A stretch of DNA of 64,000 nucleotides from Perognathus longimembris pacificus (GCF_023159225.1 NC_063168.1:63467398-63531397); one strand, 5' to 3'; numbered from the stretch's first letter, positions 1 through 12,066 are shown. The notes: a model not told the origin generated them from the letters alone. Program-made: numbers and translations.

Positions 1-779
1 TGGCACTTCCCAAATTACACATATATCTTGTTGAAAATGGTGGCTAAGAAACTTGATTTTTTTTCCCCTCGTATTTTGAAAATGCTATCTCTAAGACACT
101 GTTTGAAATACATCCCATAAACCTTAAATTGTTTTTTTCACTATGGATTTTTCTGTGTTCCAAGTGGAAAATTTCTCACTTTGTTTGTGTATTGTTTTGT
201 GTGCTTGTAGAAGCATGGATTGTGATTATGAGAAAAGGAATTTTCCATTTGGGATCTACTATGATACTATCAATTACATTTTTTTTATCCTGGGATAATA
301 TAGTTTGAATGAACACAATGTGATCTTTACTGGCCTTCTTCTTATAGTTCAGACTCCATGTTTGAGCAGTTTTGATGTTTTTGTTTTATTTTTATTTATT
401 TTTTAAAAAATTTGAGTTATAAAATGATTCAAAGTTTAATGCTATGTCCTGATTGTGAAATCTGTGCTTTAGGACCTGAGCAGATTCCTTTGGAACCATT
501 ACCTGATCTGTGACTGGGAAGAATGAGCTAGCATTACTTTTTTTCCCTCCCGAACAAGCCAAAATATCCTCTTTCCCATCTTTTTGGAATAAAGGGACTA
601 TCTAAATTTTTGTTTATCTACAGTCATAGTTTTGTCCATTTGATCCTCTCAAAAACCTTGTAAGTTCATTATTATCATTCTTATTTTACAACTGAGGAAA
701 TTGAGGCTTGTTGGCAAGCGACAGAGTGAAGATTTTTGAATATTTTTTAAAATTCAAATCTCAGACTTTTTTTTCCCTA

Positions 780-885
780 CGAGATAGGTTGTCACTAGTC
801 CATGCTGGCCTCAATCTGGATATCATCCTGCCTTAGTCTTCTGAGTGCTGAGGGACTACAGATGTTCACTACCATACCCACAAGC
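780..885 (-). repeat. Old B1 (7SL-derived) SINE fragment
   Basis: Reads as a reversed B1: GAGATAGGTTGTCACT, then CTGGCCTCAATCTGG, CTTCTGAGTGCTGAGGGAC and CACTACCATACC. It is divergent, so an old insertion. Confidence 0.6.
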
Positions 886-1041
886 CCACATTCCTTACAT
901 AGTAGCTACTTTTCTCCATAGTGACATACAGGATATACCCAATTTGTATTTTAAATTAGTAAACATAACATTGTACTTGTGTAGAATTTTTTTTCAGATA
1001 ATCTTAAAACTATCACTTTTAGAGACTTTTTGTGTAGGAGT

Positions 1042-1112
1042 GTGGTGCTGAGGATCAAACTCAGAGCCTTAAACATGTTAGTCAAGTACCAGTTGATCTT
1101 CATCCTCAGCCC
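1042..1112 (-). repeat. Old ID (tRNA-derived) SINE monomer
   Basis: GGTGCTGAGGATCAAACTCA, then GCCTTAAACATGTTAGTCAAG and TCATCCTCAGCCC, a reversed ID monomer with the B-box region first. Confidence 0.6.
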
Positions 1113-1590
1113 TACAGATTATTATTTTAAATAAAAATAAATGCCTCTGCCTTTTGATATATTTGGACTGTGATAATTCTTAAAGGATAAGTCAACTTCC
1201 CATGTTGAGAGTAAACTTTTGCTGAAGCAAAGTTTCCTTTTAACCAGAAAAGACAGTCAAAATTCAAAAGGCATCTATTTGTAATATAATAGAAGTTATC
1301 TAAATCATTGGACTGTGGCAAGGTATAGAAATGTTGATAAGACAAAAATTTTATGTAACAACATATTTCTCATTTTTCTTTATTCTGGGTCTTTGATTAG
1401 TTTTGAAACTGAAATGTAGGGAGTATCTAGGAAGCATAGAAGAGTAGAAATGAGATAATACTTAGACAACCCAAACATAACCTCCTATATTCAAATAACA
1501 AAACCAAAATTTTATCAAATTTGATCAAATATCAGTATTGGATATAAAATTAAGCATATTTATAGTTTTAATAATGTAGAATTTTATAGT

Positions 1591-1770
1591 GGGGGCTGGG
1601 AATGTGGCCTTACACACATGAAGCCCTTGGTTTGATGCCTTAGCACCCATATACAGAAGTCGGAAGTGGCGCTGTGGTTCAAGTGCTAGAGTGCTAGCCT
1701 TGAGCAAAAAGCCAGGGACAGTGCTCAGGCCCTGAGTTCAAGCCTCAGTTCTGGCAAGAAAAAAAAAATT
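1591..1770 (+). repeat. ID-dID dimeric SINE
   Basis: Left monomer GGGGGCTGGGAATGTGGCCT (shortened inside), right monomer GGAAGTGGCGCTGTGG...AGGCCCTGAGTTCAAGCC, then an A-rich tail. One of only four near-complete + strand copies of this family in the window. Confidence 0.85.
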
Positions 1771-2714
1771 CCTAGTGCTTTTCAGTTCATAAATACTTCC
1801 ATTTATAGGAAATGTTAGGGTGTGCTAGTACAAAGAATCCAGTTAATGTCTTCTGAATGGTTACTTGTTCTAGTATAGCTGCAGTACTACCCATCGAGGA
1901 TTGATTGAATTTTCAGCCCTTTGAGGCTAAAACTAAGTGTATATACCCACACCCATACCTAATATTAAGTAATCTTAAAATTTCAAAACCACGTATGCAA
2001 ATTATTTACTTGATTTGAGATTTACATTGAAGAAGGCAATATAACTATAGAAGTAGATAATACTTTCTTATTCGTACAGTGAAGTGAAACATAAAATTTA
2101 TTTTGGAGCATCTCCCAGAATATCGGCATGTAAAGCAAAAAGTTTTTAAAAAAATATTTGTTTTTACTTTGGAGCAAGTTCAGCAAATTGTTTACTAGTT
2201 TTAGAAATAGTACTGGATTTTGTTATATAATTTGTTGAAACTATTTGTAATGACTCCAAAGGATTGGAAAATATTTTCCATGAAATGATTCATTCTATAA
2301 AACTAAAAAAAATGCATATTTGTTGAAAGTTTAAAAAAGACTTACCAGAAAAACTTCTCTAATAGAAAAAGTTTGTGCTTTTTGTTTTCCTTTTCAATTA
2401 ACATATTTAGTGATGCTTATTGGCTACTTTTACTGATGCATTTTTAAAAAATCAGACAAGCCCAAAAGTTTTAAGAACAAATTCTCCCAAACTGACAGGC
2501 CATTGCAAATTTCAAGTTGATTATACTTGGAAAGGGAAGCTTTTCATGGAAAGTATGTCAGAAAGTAACTTCATTAGCATAAATAGCGGTGTCAGTTATT
2601 TCTTAAATATATAGATTTCATTGTTAAAGAATACTTTCGGTGTGTTTTTATGAACCATGTAGGTCATGTGAAAAACTAGAAATAACTTAAACTGAAATAT
2701 TCCATTTGTTTTAG

Positions 2715-2874
2715 GTTTCAGATTATCTTGAAGTAATCAAAGAGCCAATGGATTTATCAACAATAATAACTAAAATTGATAAACATAACTACTTGACTGC
2801 TAAAGATTTTCTGCAAGATATCGATCTCATCTGTAGCAATGCTTTAGAGTATAATCCAGATAAGGACCCTGGAG
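2715..2874 (+). CDS. ATAD2B: ATAD2B coding exon, middle of bromodomain
   Basis: This exon encodes 53 residues plus one base. It starts VSDYLEVIKEPMDLS and contains the CSNALEYNPD segment. In bromodomains this covers the ZA loop with its P-M-D motif through helix B; the Asn of 'EYN' (residue 47 of this exon) is the position that contacts acetyl-lysine. ATAD2B is a nuclear AAA+ ATPase with a bromodomain that binds acetylated histone tails. Acceptor ...TTTTAG at 2713-2714, donor GTAAGT at 2875. The wording (YLEVIKEP, HNYLTAKDF) fits ATAD2B rather than its paralogue ATAD2. The AAA+ domains and earlier bromodomain exons lie before the window. Confidence 0.96.
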
Positions 2875-3235
2875 GTAAGTAAGGATGCTTGGTGTAGAGT
2901 TCACTTTGATAATTAGTGTTTTACATTTGTAATATGAAATCATGCCTATGTCTAGGTACTACTGTTCATGCCCAGAGTTTAGTTTCTCTACTTTCCTTGT
3001 GCTTTTTGTACTCAGATTGATAGAAAATAGAGCAGATGAGAGTTGAATTTGAAATATATTTAGTCAACAACAACGTTGATGAACACAGCGGTAATCCAGG
3101 ATAGAATAAGTTTATCTTTCTTTTCTTTTGTGGGGTGGAGGGGCAGAACTGGTGTGTGAAGTCAGGGCTTTGCCCTTGGTAGGCAGGCAGGTGCTGTTTT
3201 GCTTACGCTATGGCTCTAACACTTTTCTATTTTTT

Positions 3236-3310
3236 TAAATTATACTTTTTCATTTGTACAAAGGAGTTGTCATTCAACAAAGCAGTTTATGAAACAATTC
3301 CTTGTGGGAT
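3236..3310 (-). repeat. L1 3'-end fragment
   Basis: TTTGTACAAAGGAGTTGTCAT...AACAAAGCAGTTTATGAA closely resembles the piece at 52583-52640. The shared sequence begins after a T-rich stretch, so this is probably the reversed end of a retroelement 3' UTR. Confidence 0.45.
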
Positions 3311-3828
3311 AATGCGCTCCCTTTTTGTCAAGGCCTATCTGGACTACGTTTCTCCAATTTAGGCTTCCCCACTGTAGTTGGGGTGATTGAGATGAGCTAC
3401 CACACCCAGTATTTTTGTGCAGATTTGTTCTCATGAGCTGTTTTTCTCAGGATAGCCGGGAACTTCAATCTTCCCTATCTACATTTGGGCTATATTAAAT
3501 TCTTTTATGTAGATTATCTGTTCTGAAGCTTGTAGGTACAATAATATTAATTATTCCTAATTCTACCCTATATCCTATAGTCCCAACTATTGTCATTGTC
3601 CTCCAGGGAAGACCCTACCAAGAACACATTTGTAGGTAAACAAGATGAGGTTATTGTAAGCAAGGATGATTTTATTGTAACAAGAAAGATTGTGCATCAC
3701 AGGGAATCACACAGAATTTGAGCTTGCATTAAATAATCTTTGGGAAAATGGAAGAGGTGGAATTTTGCAATGAATTGGATTCTGTTAAGAAGTATGATCA
3801 TTTTGAGATGGGTGTTTTTTAAAAATAG

Positions 3829-3960
3829 AGTTTTACTGTTATTATCAAGGTGATGTACAGAGGGATTAGCATTTCATAAGTTGGTTGTAATGAGTACACT
3901 TCTTTTTTGGGACAGTGTCACCCCTTCTTTCACTTCTCCTCAGTTTCTCCCTCCTGTCCC
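3829..3960 (-). repeat. L1 3' UTR fragment
   Basis: TTTTACTGTTATTATCAAGGTGATGTACAGAGGG matches the start of other reversed L1 3' UTR copies (30845, 34630, 41150) and is followed by the same CT-rich stretch. Confidence 0.55.
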
Positions 3961-4608
3961 TGCCTATACGTTACATTTCCTATATAGTGCATTCTGAATA
4001 CCATGTCTCCTATTTGGTTACCCTTCCTTCTTCCCTTTTTGCACCCTCCTTTTTCCTCCCCCCAAAACCAAACCCCAAAAAGCCTCCAAAAGTAAACACA
4101 AACACCACTACCAGCACTACCACTACTATCAACAAAATAAGAAACACTTTTCATTTCCTGAAATTTACTTCCATAAATAATAGTTTAAATGTTCAGAGAC
4201 GTTACACCTTTGGGTTTCTTCTTTAACAATATTGTCCTTTAGTCTCTGTATACGAATGAATGCCTGGAGTAGTGTATACATTATTATTTCTAGTTGTATC
4301 TTGAGATCCTAGAATGCAAGATGAATAGAGGAAAGCTAAAGCAGTGGTTGGTAAGGAGATGATAATCATCCATATTAATTGGGGATAGAATTATGTATGG
4401 TTATTTTTGTGGCTAGGACAATATTTATGTTTTCTTCTGTGTTTAGACCTGATTATAGAGTAGCCTTGTTTTATTATGACCCATTACGGCCACACATTAA
4501 CCTTGTCTGATGCTGCTGTTCTGTGAAATGATTTATGATTAATGTAAGTACAGTGAGACTTGGCTGATCATGCCAAGCTAACTCCCAGCTGTTAAAAAGC
4601 TGTGTTCT

Positions 4609-4820
4609 GCCAAGAGCTGGTGGCTCAGCCCTGTACTCCCAGCTACTGAAAAGGCTTAGATCTGAGGATCCTTGTTTTAAGCCAGCCTCAACAGGAAAGT
4701 CCTTGAGACTTTTACCTTCAATTATCCAACAAAAAAGCTAGAAGTAGAGCTGTGGCTCAAGTGGTAGAGTGTTAGCCTTGAGCAAAAAAAAACACCTCAG
4801 GACCTAAGTTGAAGCTTCGG
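4609..4820 (+). repeat. B1-dID dimeric SINE
   Basis: B1-like head (GAGCTGGTGGCTCAGCCCTG...CCCAGCTACTGAAAAGGC), then the shared right monomer (GTAGAGCTGTGGCTCAAGTGGTAGAG). Moderately diverged. Confidence 0.8.
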
Positions 4821-5123
4821 GTGTGCTTGCGCACAATCACAGAGCTGTTTTTTCCCCCACTATTGGAATTCTATTTCTTAATTAGACACATAAGGAACTT
4901 CTTAATTGAAAAACATTCATGTAAGTTTCTTTAAGGTATTTAGAGTACAGTTTGTATTTTATAATTTATATTTTGGGGCATTGGTTCTCAACCTGTGCCA
5001 TAGGATTGAATAACTTGATTCCTCAAGTCTATATGAAATTTATTATTTCTGATTTGAATTTAGACTACAGTATTTATTCCATATATCCTGATTGCAAGTT
5101 ATAAGACAGAATAATATACAGAA

Positions 5124-5333
5124 ACATAAATGGAAGAGTGCTATCCTTGAGCAAAAGAAGCTCAAGGACCGTGCCCAGGCCTTGAATTCAAACCCCAGGA
5201 CTGGCAAAACAACAAAAAATATATCTATATATGTTTATCTATATACATATATAGATATATACTTATATATATCTATATATTTATATATCTGTTTATATAG
5301 AGCTATAGCTACAGATATATATATAGGTAGATA
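5124..5333 (+). repeat. dID monomer with TATATC-rich low-complexity tail
   Basis: Truncated SINE right monomer (GGAAGAGTGCTATCCTTGAGC...CCAGGACTGGC) followed from about 5216 by a TATATC/TATATA tract that probably grew from the A-rich tail. Confidence 0.65.
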
Positions 5334-5419
5334 AATTTTTATACTCTTAGAAATAATATATACATGTTATGATAACTAATGTCCTATTAGAGACATGTCA
5401 AGTTTTTTAGTTTATTCCT

Positions 5420-5580
5420 TTGTAATAAACATTGATAAGTTATTTCTTTGTTTATTGACTATATTAGTTATCCTTGGGGGATTCATTATTACATCTCCAA
5501 ACATGTGTATACACATAGTCCAATCAGTTTTCACCCTCTCTATCATACTCCTAACACCCTTTCCTTTTCCCTCTAAGAAA
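5420..5580 (-). repeat. Possible L1 3' UTR fragment
   Basis: ATTACATCTCCAAACATGTGTATACACATAG...CACCCTCTC resembles 31690-31760 in layout. Weak assignment. Confidence 0.3.
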
Positions 5581-6225
5581 TAGATAACCTAGTTTTATGT
5601 ATATCTTTATTTTTTTTAGAATAAATTCTTTAAAATGAAATTTCTGGATCAAGCACTGCATATTTTGGGGTCTTAATCTGTAATATTAAACTGTTCTTTA
5701 ACAATGATTTTTGAAGAAAACCATGGCAGCACCATGAGGACAATGGCTAGCCAGTGTAGTAGTTTTTTGTGTGACTGTTTTAGTAGAACATTTATCTTCC
5801 TGTGGCAGGTTAGGTGGTGAGGTATAGGCTAGGTGTCAGCTTTTTTCACTTCCTTTCCTTGATTCTTGCATGAAGTCCTGAGAGGACACTTTAAACAGTA
5901 TATGATAGGTCTTATATGTGGTTGCCCTCCACTGTTAGTTTTCTGGGCAGAGACTTCTGGTGTTGGTGGTGTGGCATGGTAGTGGGAATGTGGGCTTTTT
6001 AATTAGACTTAGGCTTTAATCCTAGTTCTTTTTTTTCCTACTTCTTTTAACTTCGATCAAGTTAAGCTCTCCAAATTTGAGTTTTGTCATTTGTATTCTT
6101 TATTTGATATGGTTATAAAAATTAAATAAGACAGTCTTTAAGTTTGAATCTGTGGAATTGCCATTTTCATGTGGTTCAACCTAAATATTCCTCTAGCATA
6201 TTATGTTTCTTAAAGGTTAACTATT

Positions 6226-6440
6226 GGGCTGGGTGCCTGTAATCCTAGCTACTCAGGAGGCTGAGATTTGAGGATCGCAGTGCAAAGCCAGCCCAGGCAG
6301 GAATGTCTGTGAGAGACTCTTGTCTCCAATTAACCACCAGAAAACCCGAAGCGGCACTGTGGCTCAAGTGGTAGAGCGCTAGACTTGAGCTGAAGAGCTC
6401 AGGGACAGAGCCCAGGCCCTGAGTTCAAGCCCCACGACAC
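6226..6440 (+). repeat. B1-dID dimeric SINE
   Basis: GGGCTGGGTGCCTGTAATCC...CTCAGGAGGCTGAG, then CTCCAATTAACCACCAG and the right monomer CACTGTGGCTCAAGTGGTAG. Confidence 0.88.
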
Positions 6441-6644
6441 TCCCTCCCATCACCCCACCCCATCCCCCCCGTCAAAGTTAACTATTAGCATTTATTTCCT
6501 TGTTATTATTTAAATTATATTTTAGTTTTTCTAGTATTGGCTCCTTGATAGGTAACTACAAATTTGCTTTAAAATGACTCCTTCCACTTCATACTTACTT
6601 CATTCTGTTATCTTACTTTAAGTATAATCCTATTTTGGGGGGTG

Positions 6645-6842
6645 GGGTATTGGAATTGAACTCAATCCCTCATACTTACTTACACAGATAGCTTACTTGG
6701 CTGGCACTTTGAACCATGCCTCTCACCCTGCTTTTTGCTGGGTTACTTTTAGAGATGGAACCTCACAGACTTTTCTGACTGGGCTAGTTTTGAACTGTAG
6801 TCATCTGGATTTCAACCTTCTGAGTAGCCATCAGCACTGGTT
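6645..6842 (-). repeat. Old ID/B1 composite SINE
   Basis: Reversed ID-like part (GGAATTGAACTCAATCCCTC) followed by reversed B1-like part (GGGCTAGTTTTGAACTG...CTTCTGAGTAGCCATC). Highly diverged. Confidence 0.5.
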
Positions 6843-7684
6843 TAATCCTTGTTTGAACTGATCTAGGGATTATGAAAATGAATTTGGGTGCTTAGAGGAA
6901 CCCATTTGAGAAGATCAATGCAGACTTTCTCCCCTAGGTAATTAATTATAACCTATTTGATGTAAATGCTACTTTTAAAGGAAGAATCACTAGTTTCTGG
7001 TTCAATACAATCTTTTACTACAAAATAAAATTGTATAATTAAAAAATCTGCCTCTATTTTATACCTAGCACTCACACGGTATACTTGTAACTTCCTCCTT
7101 CACTTTTGTAGATTAGTACAAAGTGATGTAATTCTAAAGCCTTATTCTAGCTATGTTCATTTTTTGTTTGCATCTTTAGTCAAGAGGCATGTTTTTTTCT
7201 TAGTAACGGAACTACTTGTTATGTACCAGCAAAACAACCTCAGGGTCTTTTGTGTAGCAAGTGGAAATTACATGAATGTTGTATTACTTTTTACAAGCTC
7301 CCATGAGCTTACAGTGTTCCATTTTGCAGAACACTTGGCCATTTGGGGGGAATAAAACTTACCTAGCATATACATATAAGACAAACGTTAGCATTTGGAA
7401 GCTATCACTGTTGCCTTGAGGTTTACTCACATTTTCTCCCTTGAGGATAATGTGAAGAGAAATTAAGTATGAAGTTGAAGAGAAAGAAAATGACCAGTAT
7501 CAGATATTTGATCCTTATAAATCTTCTGGATATGTGATATATTATGGTTGGATGGCTCTGCATTTCATAGTCTTGCATGGTCTGGATTTTCTTTCCTCCT
7601 TAAACCCATTTTTATACCTATCATTATTTGACTGATTTTGCTGAAATTTCACCCCCAATCTTGAATATCCTTAGAATCTTCTCT

Positions 7685-7890
7685 CTTTTTTTTTTTTGGC
7701 CAGTCCTGGGCCTTGGACTCAGGGCCTGAGCACTGTCCCTGGCTTCTTCCCGCTCAAGGCTAGCACTCTGCCATCTGAGCCACAGCACCCCTTCTGGCCG
7801 TTTTCCATATATGTGGTGCTGGGGAATCGAACCGAGAGCTTCATGTGTAGGAGGCAAGCACTCTTGCCACTAGGCCATATTCCCAGCCCC
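7685..7890 (-). repeat. ID-dID dimeric SINE
   Basis: Poly(T), GGCCAGTCCTGGGCCTTGGA, right and left monomers reversed, ending ATTCCCAGCCCC. Flanks GAATCTTCTCTC and GAGTCTTCTCTT look like a slightly diverged target-site duplication. Antisense to ATAD2B. Confidence 0.92.
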
Positions 7891-8207
7891 GAGTCTTCTC
7901 TTTTATACACTTGTGAACTTGGGAATAAACACCCCGGATTCACCCAAGCTTTCATAGCCTTGTGTGGTTTACTCTTAGTACCTTTCCAGATTCATTTACC
8001 ATAGTAGTACTTTTCTAGGCTTCAACCCAGTACATTCATACTTCTGTTAGTATTTATGAATGTCACGTGCTGATTATTGAGCAAGATGCTTATGACATTT
8101 TTTGCCTCTGAAGACACAAATATCACATATACTGTAGTGTCAGAGACCATTACATTACACTAGATAACTATATTGTGGCAAGTATTATTTTATATATGTT
8201 TGCATTA

Positions 8208-8537
8208 ACCTACTAGGGTTGCCATAATAAAATATGGCAGGCTAGGTGATCTAAACAAATTTTGGAGGCTGTTCAAGATGAAGTTATCAGCAGATTTGAT
8301 TTCTCTTGAGAGCCCTCTTTTGGCTTAGGGGCTACCACCTTCTCCCTGTGGCCTTTGCTTTGGGCTTGTGCTATATTATGTCCACTTTTCTTCTTACAAG
8401 GGCACCAGTCTGATGGGATTAGAGACCAACTTCATTACCTGTTTTAAAAGTTCTAATTGCAAATACAGTCATTTTGAAGTACTGAGGTTGACTCTTCGAA
8501 ATATAAATTTTAAGGGAATGTAACTCAGTCTATAACA
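8208..8537 (-). repeat. MaLR solo LTR (MLT1-type)
   Basis: Reversed, it follows the MLT1 LTR layout: the + strand starts TAGGGTTGCCATAATAAAAT, continues with CCACCTTCTCCCTGTGGCC and CTTACAAGGGCACCAGTCTG, and ends AACTCAGTCTATAACA. This is an ancient mammalian endogenous-retrovirus-like LTR, non-coding and diverged. Confidence 0.7.
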
Positions 8538-8744
8538 GTTACTGGTGATAGTGGTAGCAATAATGAATAATGTCGAGGTGGTAGCAGATATTCATAATAT
8601 GGCATGATAATGCCTGATACTGAACTCTTTAATTTCCTTAATTTCCAGCTTGTTCTCTTCTTTCTTTATTCAATCTCTGGTTTTTCAAATTGTTACCAAT
8701 ATTACTTTATATTCCCATTGTTTTATTTTTCCTTTCCTTTTTCT

Positions 8745-8935
8745 TCCTCTCTTTGTTAGTGTATATTAATTGTACAAAGTTATTTCCCCCATCTTTTCAT
8801 GCAAAAAGAAAATTGTCTTTGATATTTACTAATTTCCTTCATGTGCTTTGTATCACCACTTGTGATTTCATTCTGTAATCTCTTCATCTCATCACCCCAC
8901 CATTTCCCCAATCCAAGTCACTGTCCTCTGTCACT
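8745..8935 (-). repeat. Possible L1 3' UTR fragment
   Basis: GTTAGTGTATATTAATTGTAC is the reverse complement of sequence at the end of the + strand L1 near 24830-24850. The rest is CT-rich. Confidence 0.4.
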
Positions 8936-9563
8936 TTTTTAAGAAGCATAGTGATTGTGTTCCTGGGTTTTATTTTTAATTCCTTTTAATTCAGTCTTCA
9001 GAGAACATTATGAGGGAACTTTTATGTTACCTCCTTGTACATCTATTCATTGCTTATAGGATAAAATCTAAAATCCTTTCAAGAAGATCTGGTTCTTGTT
9101 TGCCTCTTCTTTGTTGTGTTCTCACCACAAAACAGACAACATTTTAGTCTCCTGAACTCTTTGCTCTTTTAAGATTTTTTCACAGAGTTTTGCCTTAACT
9201 TGTGGTTCTTTTCCCCTTTCAATAACTATTCCAAAGCATATTCAAGTGTCCCCTGACAGTGGCTGTTCTTCAGATGTAGCTTTCTTTGCTTGCCCATTGA
9301 AAATTGGCATGCACACCAGAACCCTGTAGTTTTCTTCATAGCTGTTATTCAGAAATGGCAGCTAAAGAAACTATTTAATACCACATTTCTATTTAGTCTT
9401 GAGTACTTGCAAGTTGGTACCATGTCTGGGGTTTTGTTTTGCTTTTACTACTGTGTATCTATCACTTGGCTTTACCTAGTATAGCTAACAATCAGTATTT
9501 GTGAGTGGCAACATGTATCAGAGAACATACATCAGATGGAAATATATCAGTGAGTGATATTTT

Positions 9564-9776
9564 TCCCCCCTGATCCTCAGGGCCTAATGCACTGTCCCTG
9601 GGCTTTTGTATTTAAGGCTGCTGCTCCACCACTTGAGCCACAGCTCCACTTCTGCCTTTTTGTATTAATTGGAGAAAAAAGTCTCAAGGAATTTCTTATC
9701 TGATTTCAACCCACAATCCACAGATCTCAGCCTCCTGAGTAGCTAGGATTACAGGCATGAGCCACTATCACCTGAG
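9564..9776 (-). repeat. B1-dID dimeric SINE
   Basis: Reversed right monomer (CAGGGCCTAATGCACTGTCC, CACTTGAGCCACAGCTCC) followed by reversed B1 (CTCAGCCTCCTGAGTAGCTA). Confidence 0.85.
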
Positions 9777-10004
9777 TATAAATGTCTTTTATAAGATTCT
9801 GTAATGAATTATTAAACTGTCTAATAAAAACATTATAAGTAAAACATAGTTTTCTTTATACTTTATGTCTTTATTAGAGTGGATAAAAGTAGATGTTATT
9901 TTTTACTTCGGATTCTTGTTCTTAATACTATTACAGAAATTACTTTGGTATATTTATTTGCCTATTTTGTATATGTTGAGTCATATGAGTGAGTCTTTTG
10001 GGCT

Positions 10005-10032
10005 TTGTGGGAAACAAGCTTGTTTCCCACAA
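10005..10032. repeat. Perfect 28-bp palindrome
   Basis: The left half TTGTGGGAAACAAG is followed directly by its reverse complement, with a HindIII site (AAGCTT) at the centre. Each arm holds GTGGGAA, a core like that bound by RBPJ/CSL. It lies 218 bases before a bromodomain exon. I see no flanking repeat that explains it. Confidence 0.95.
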
Positions 10033-10249
10033 GAACTATTCTTAGATATGGTTTACCTAGAACAATGTTTATGCTTCTCTACGACTACATCTGCTAACAG
10101 TTTATTTAATGCCATCTTTTTAAATCATCATTGAGTAGCTTTCTATTTTTTTTAGCTATACCCAAATGACCTTTTTCTCACCTAGTTATGCTGATTATAA
10201 TTTTATTTAAGTGTATCTTTGTGTAAATTTTTTGTAATTTTCTTAACAG

Positions 10250-10372
10250 ATAAAATAATTAGGCACAGGGCTTGTACCCTGAAGGACACCGCACATGCTA
10301 TCATTGCAGCTGAATTGGATCCAGAATTTAATAAACTCTGTGAAGAAATCAAGGAAGCAAGAATAAAAAGAG
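10250..10372 (+). CDS. ATAD2B: ATAD2B coding exon, end of bromodomain
   Basis: Begins in phase 1, completing an Asp codon, and encodes DKIIRHRACTLKDTAHAI followed by a helical stretch to EARIKR. It forms the end of the BC loop and helix C of the bromodomain and runs into the following linker. Acceptor ...CTTAACAG, donor GTGAGT. It both starts and ends in phase 1, so skipping it would keep the frame but remove the bromodomain C-terminal helix. It follows a 7.4-kb intron rich in SINEs and one old MaLR LTR. Confidence 0.96.
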
Positions 10373-10773
10373 GTGAGTTATAGAAATAAACTTGCTGCGG
10401 AAGCTATGTTTATTCATTTCACACCAAGAGTCATTGATGTTTTGTTAGGGATACTAGTATTATAAAATGTGTTTCAAGACACAATCTTTATTAATTTTCT
10501 TATGGTATACTGAGTAGTGACTATATGTGGTGAATATATCTAATGCCTTAATTTTCTATGATTTCTTGATGGTTCCTCTTGTTTCATTTGGAGCGATATA
10601 TCATAATATTGTTGATTTTTATCAACTTACTATGCCATAGAAAACTACTTACTCCTCCAGTCTTGCACTAACAGTGAGTGTATCAGTTAATTTTTGTAAA
10701 TTCCCAAAGATGTTTTCAAACTATCTGAAATTTTCAGTACAGTAATATATATTAAAAATAGAGTGTTTCTTTT

Positions 10774-10862
10774 TGAAGTACTCAAGTAGTAGAACACCAT
10801 AGGCGAGCAAACAAGCAAGCCAAGCACAAGGCCCTGAATTCAAGCCACAAGAAAAAAAAAGA
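10774..10862 (+). repeat. Diverged ID-like SINE monomer
   Basis: Ends CACAAGGCCCTGAATTCAAG with an A-rich tail; the 5' part AAGTACTCAAGTAGTAGAAC resembles the A-box region of ID. Confidence 0.55.
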
Positions 10863-10947
10863 ATGAAAGAAAGAAAATTAATGAAATTTCCTTTACAGAC
10901 ATGTAACTTTATTGGTCATTTTACTTCTATTAGAACATTTAGATAAG

Positions 10948-11165
10948 TGGGGCATTGGTGGCTCACACCTGTAATCCTAGCTACTCAAGAGGCCAAGATC
11001 TAACTAGGTTTAAAGTCATCCCAGGCAGGAAAGTCTGTGAGACTTTACCTCTAATTAACCACCAGAAAACAAAGAGACACTGTGGCTCAAAGTGGTATAG
11101 CCTTAAGCAAAAGAGCTCAGGGACAGTGCTCAGTTCCCAAGTTCAAGCCCCATGACTGAAAAAAA
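10948..11165 (+). repeat. B1-dID dimeric SINE
   Basis: GGGGCATTGGTGGCTCACAC...GTAATCCTAGCTACTCAAG, CTAATTAACCACCAG, ACTGTGGCTCAAAGTGGTA, GTTCAAGCCCCATGACTG. Confidence 0.88.
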
Positions 11166-11234
11166 GAATTAGATAATTTTTTGTTTTCATCAATTTACAT
11201 GTACTATTGGTACTTTAAAAAATAGACCTTTAAG

Positions 11235-11450
11235 AAGCCAGGTGTGATGGTGCATGTCTATAGTCCTAGCTTATTCAGGAGATGGAGGATCTCAGGTTTG
11301 AGGACGGCCCCATTTTTATATGTTAAAGGGATCTCATTTCAAAAATAAAACAAAAACAAACAATGCAAGGGGACATGGCTTAAGCTGAGAGGTGTTTGCC
11401 TAGGGTACACAAGGCCCACGGTTCAATCCCCAATACTGGTACAGTCGTGA
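11235..11450 (+). repeat. B1 plus ID composite SINE
   Basis: B1-like AGCCAGGTGTGATGGTGCAT up to CTCATTTCAAAAATAAAAC, followed by an ID-like piece (GGGGACATGGCTTAAGC...GGTTCAATCCCCAATACTGG). The tail monomer differs from the dID type used elsewhere. Confidence 0.65.
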
Positions 11451-11588
11451 ATACTTCCCCTCCCCCCCCATTGAAGCTTATGTGGAATTTTATTATTAGA
11501 AATATAAAAATTGGTTTATAATTGTGTCCTTGAGGAACCTGAACTGTAGTAAGGGACAGAGAAATGTTTGTTTGTTTTAAAAGATAGT

Positions 11589-11785
11589 GGCTGTCCCTGA
11601 GCTCTTTTGCCCAAAGTTCATACTCTACCACTTGAGCCACAGCTCTACTTCTGGCCTTTTGGTGATTAATTGAAGATAAACGTTTCTCAGACTTTCCTGC
11701 TCTGGCTGGTTTCTAACTACAGTCCTCGGATCTCAACTTCTTGAGTAGCTAGAATTGTAGGCATGAGCCACTGGCACTCAGCTAA
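11589..11785 (-). repeat. B1-dID dimeric SINE
   Basis: GGCTGTCCCTGAGCTCTTTT, CACTTGAGCCACAGCTC, then reversed B1 to ATGAGCCACTGGCACTCAGC. Confidence 0.85.
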
Positions 11786-12066
11786 CAATATATAATCTTA
11801 CTATCCTATAGATATATGTGAAATATATCTCATTGTACAATGACTAAAATTAGATGTCAAGAGTAACCATAGCCTACTATTTTATGATTTTCTGTCTAGT
11901 GTCTGTCCCATTTTAGAAGACAGTTTCCATCAGAATCATAATTTTTTCAAGTATAATTAATCACTTAAAACTCAAGTTTTATATTTCAGACCTTTTTTTA
12001 TTTTAACCTTGTTGGTTTATAAAGCTGAGAATATTTAAATAGGTATTGCTTATCTGCTGCTTGCAG

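Larger units (their letters stand above)
1..2714 (+). other. ATAD2B: ATAD2B intron (5' end outside window)
   Basis: Mostly AT-rich unique sequence with three SINE remnants (780-885, 1042-1112, 1591-1770). I looked for the preceding bromodomain exon and found no convincing one. Confidence 0.7.

Noticed and set aside
1..2714. Preceding ATAD2B exon with the first bromodomain helix
   Set aside because: No frame with a matching sequence and splice sites was found, so it must lie further upstream.
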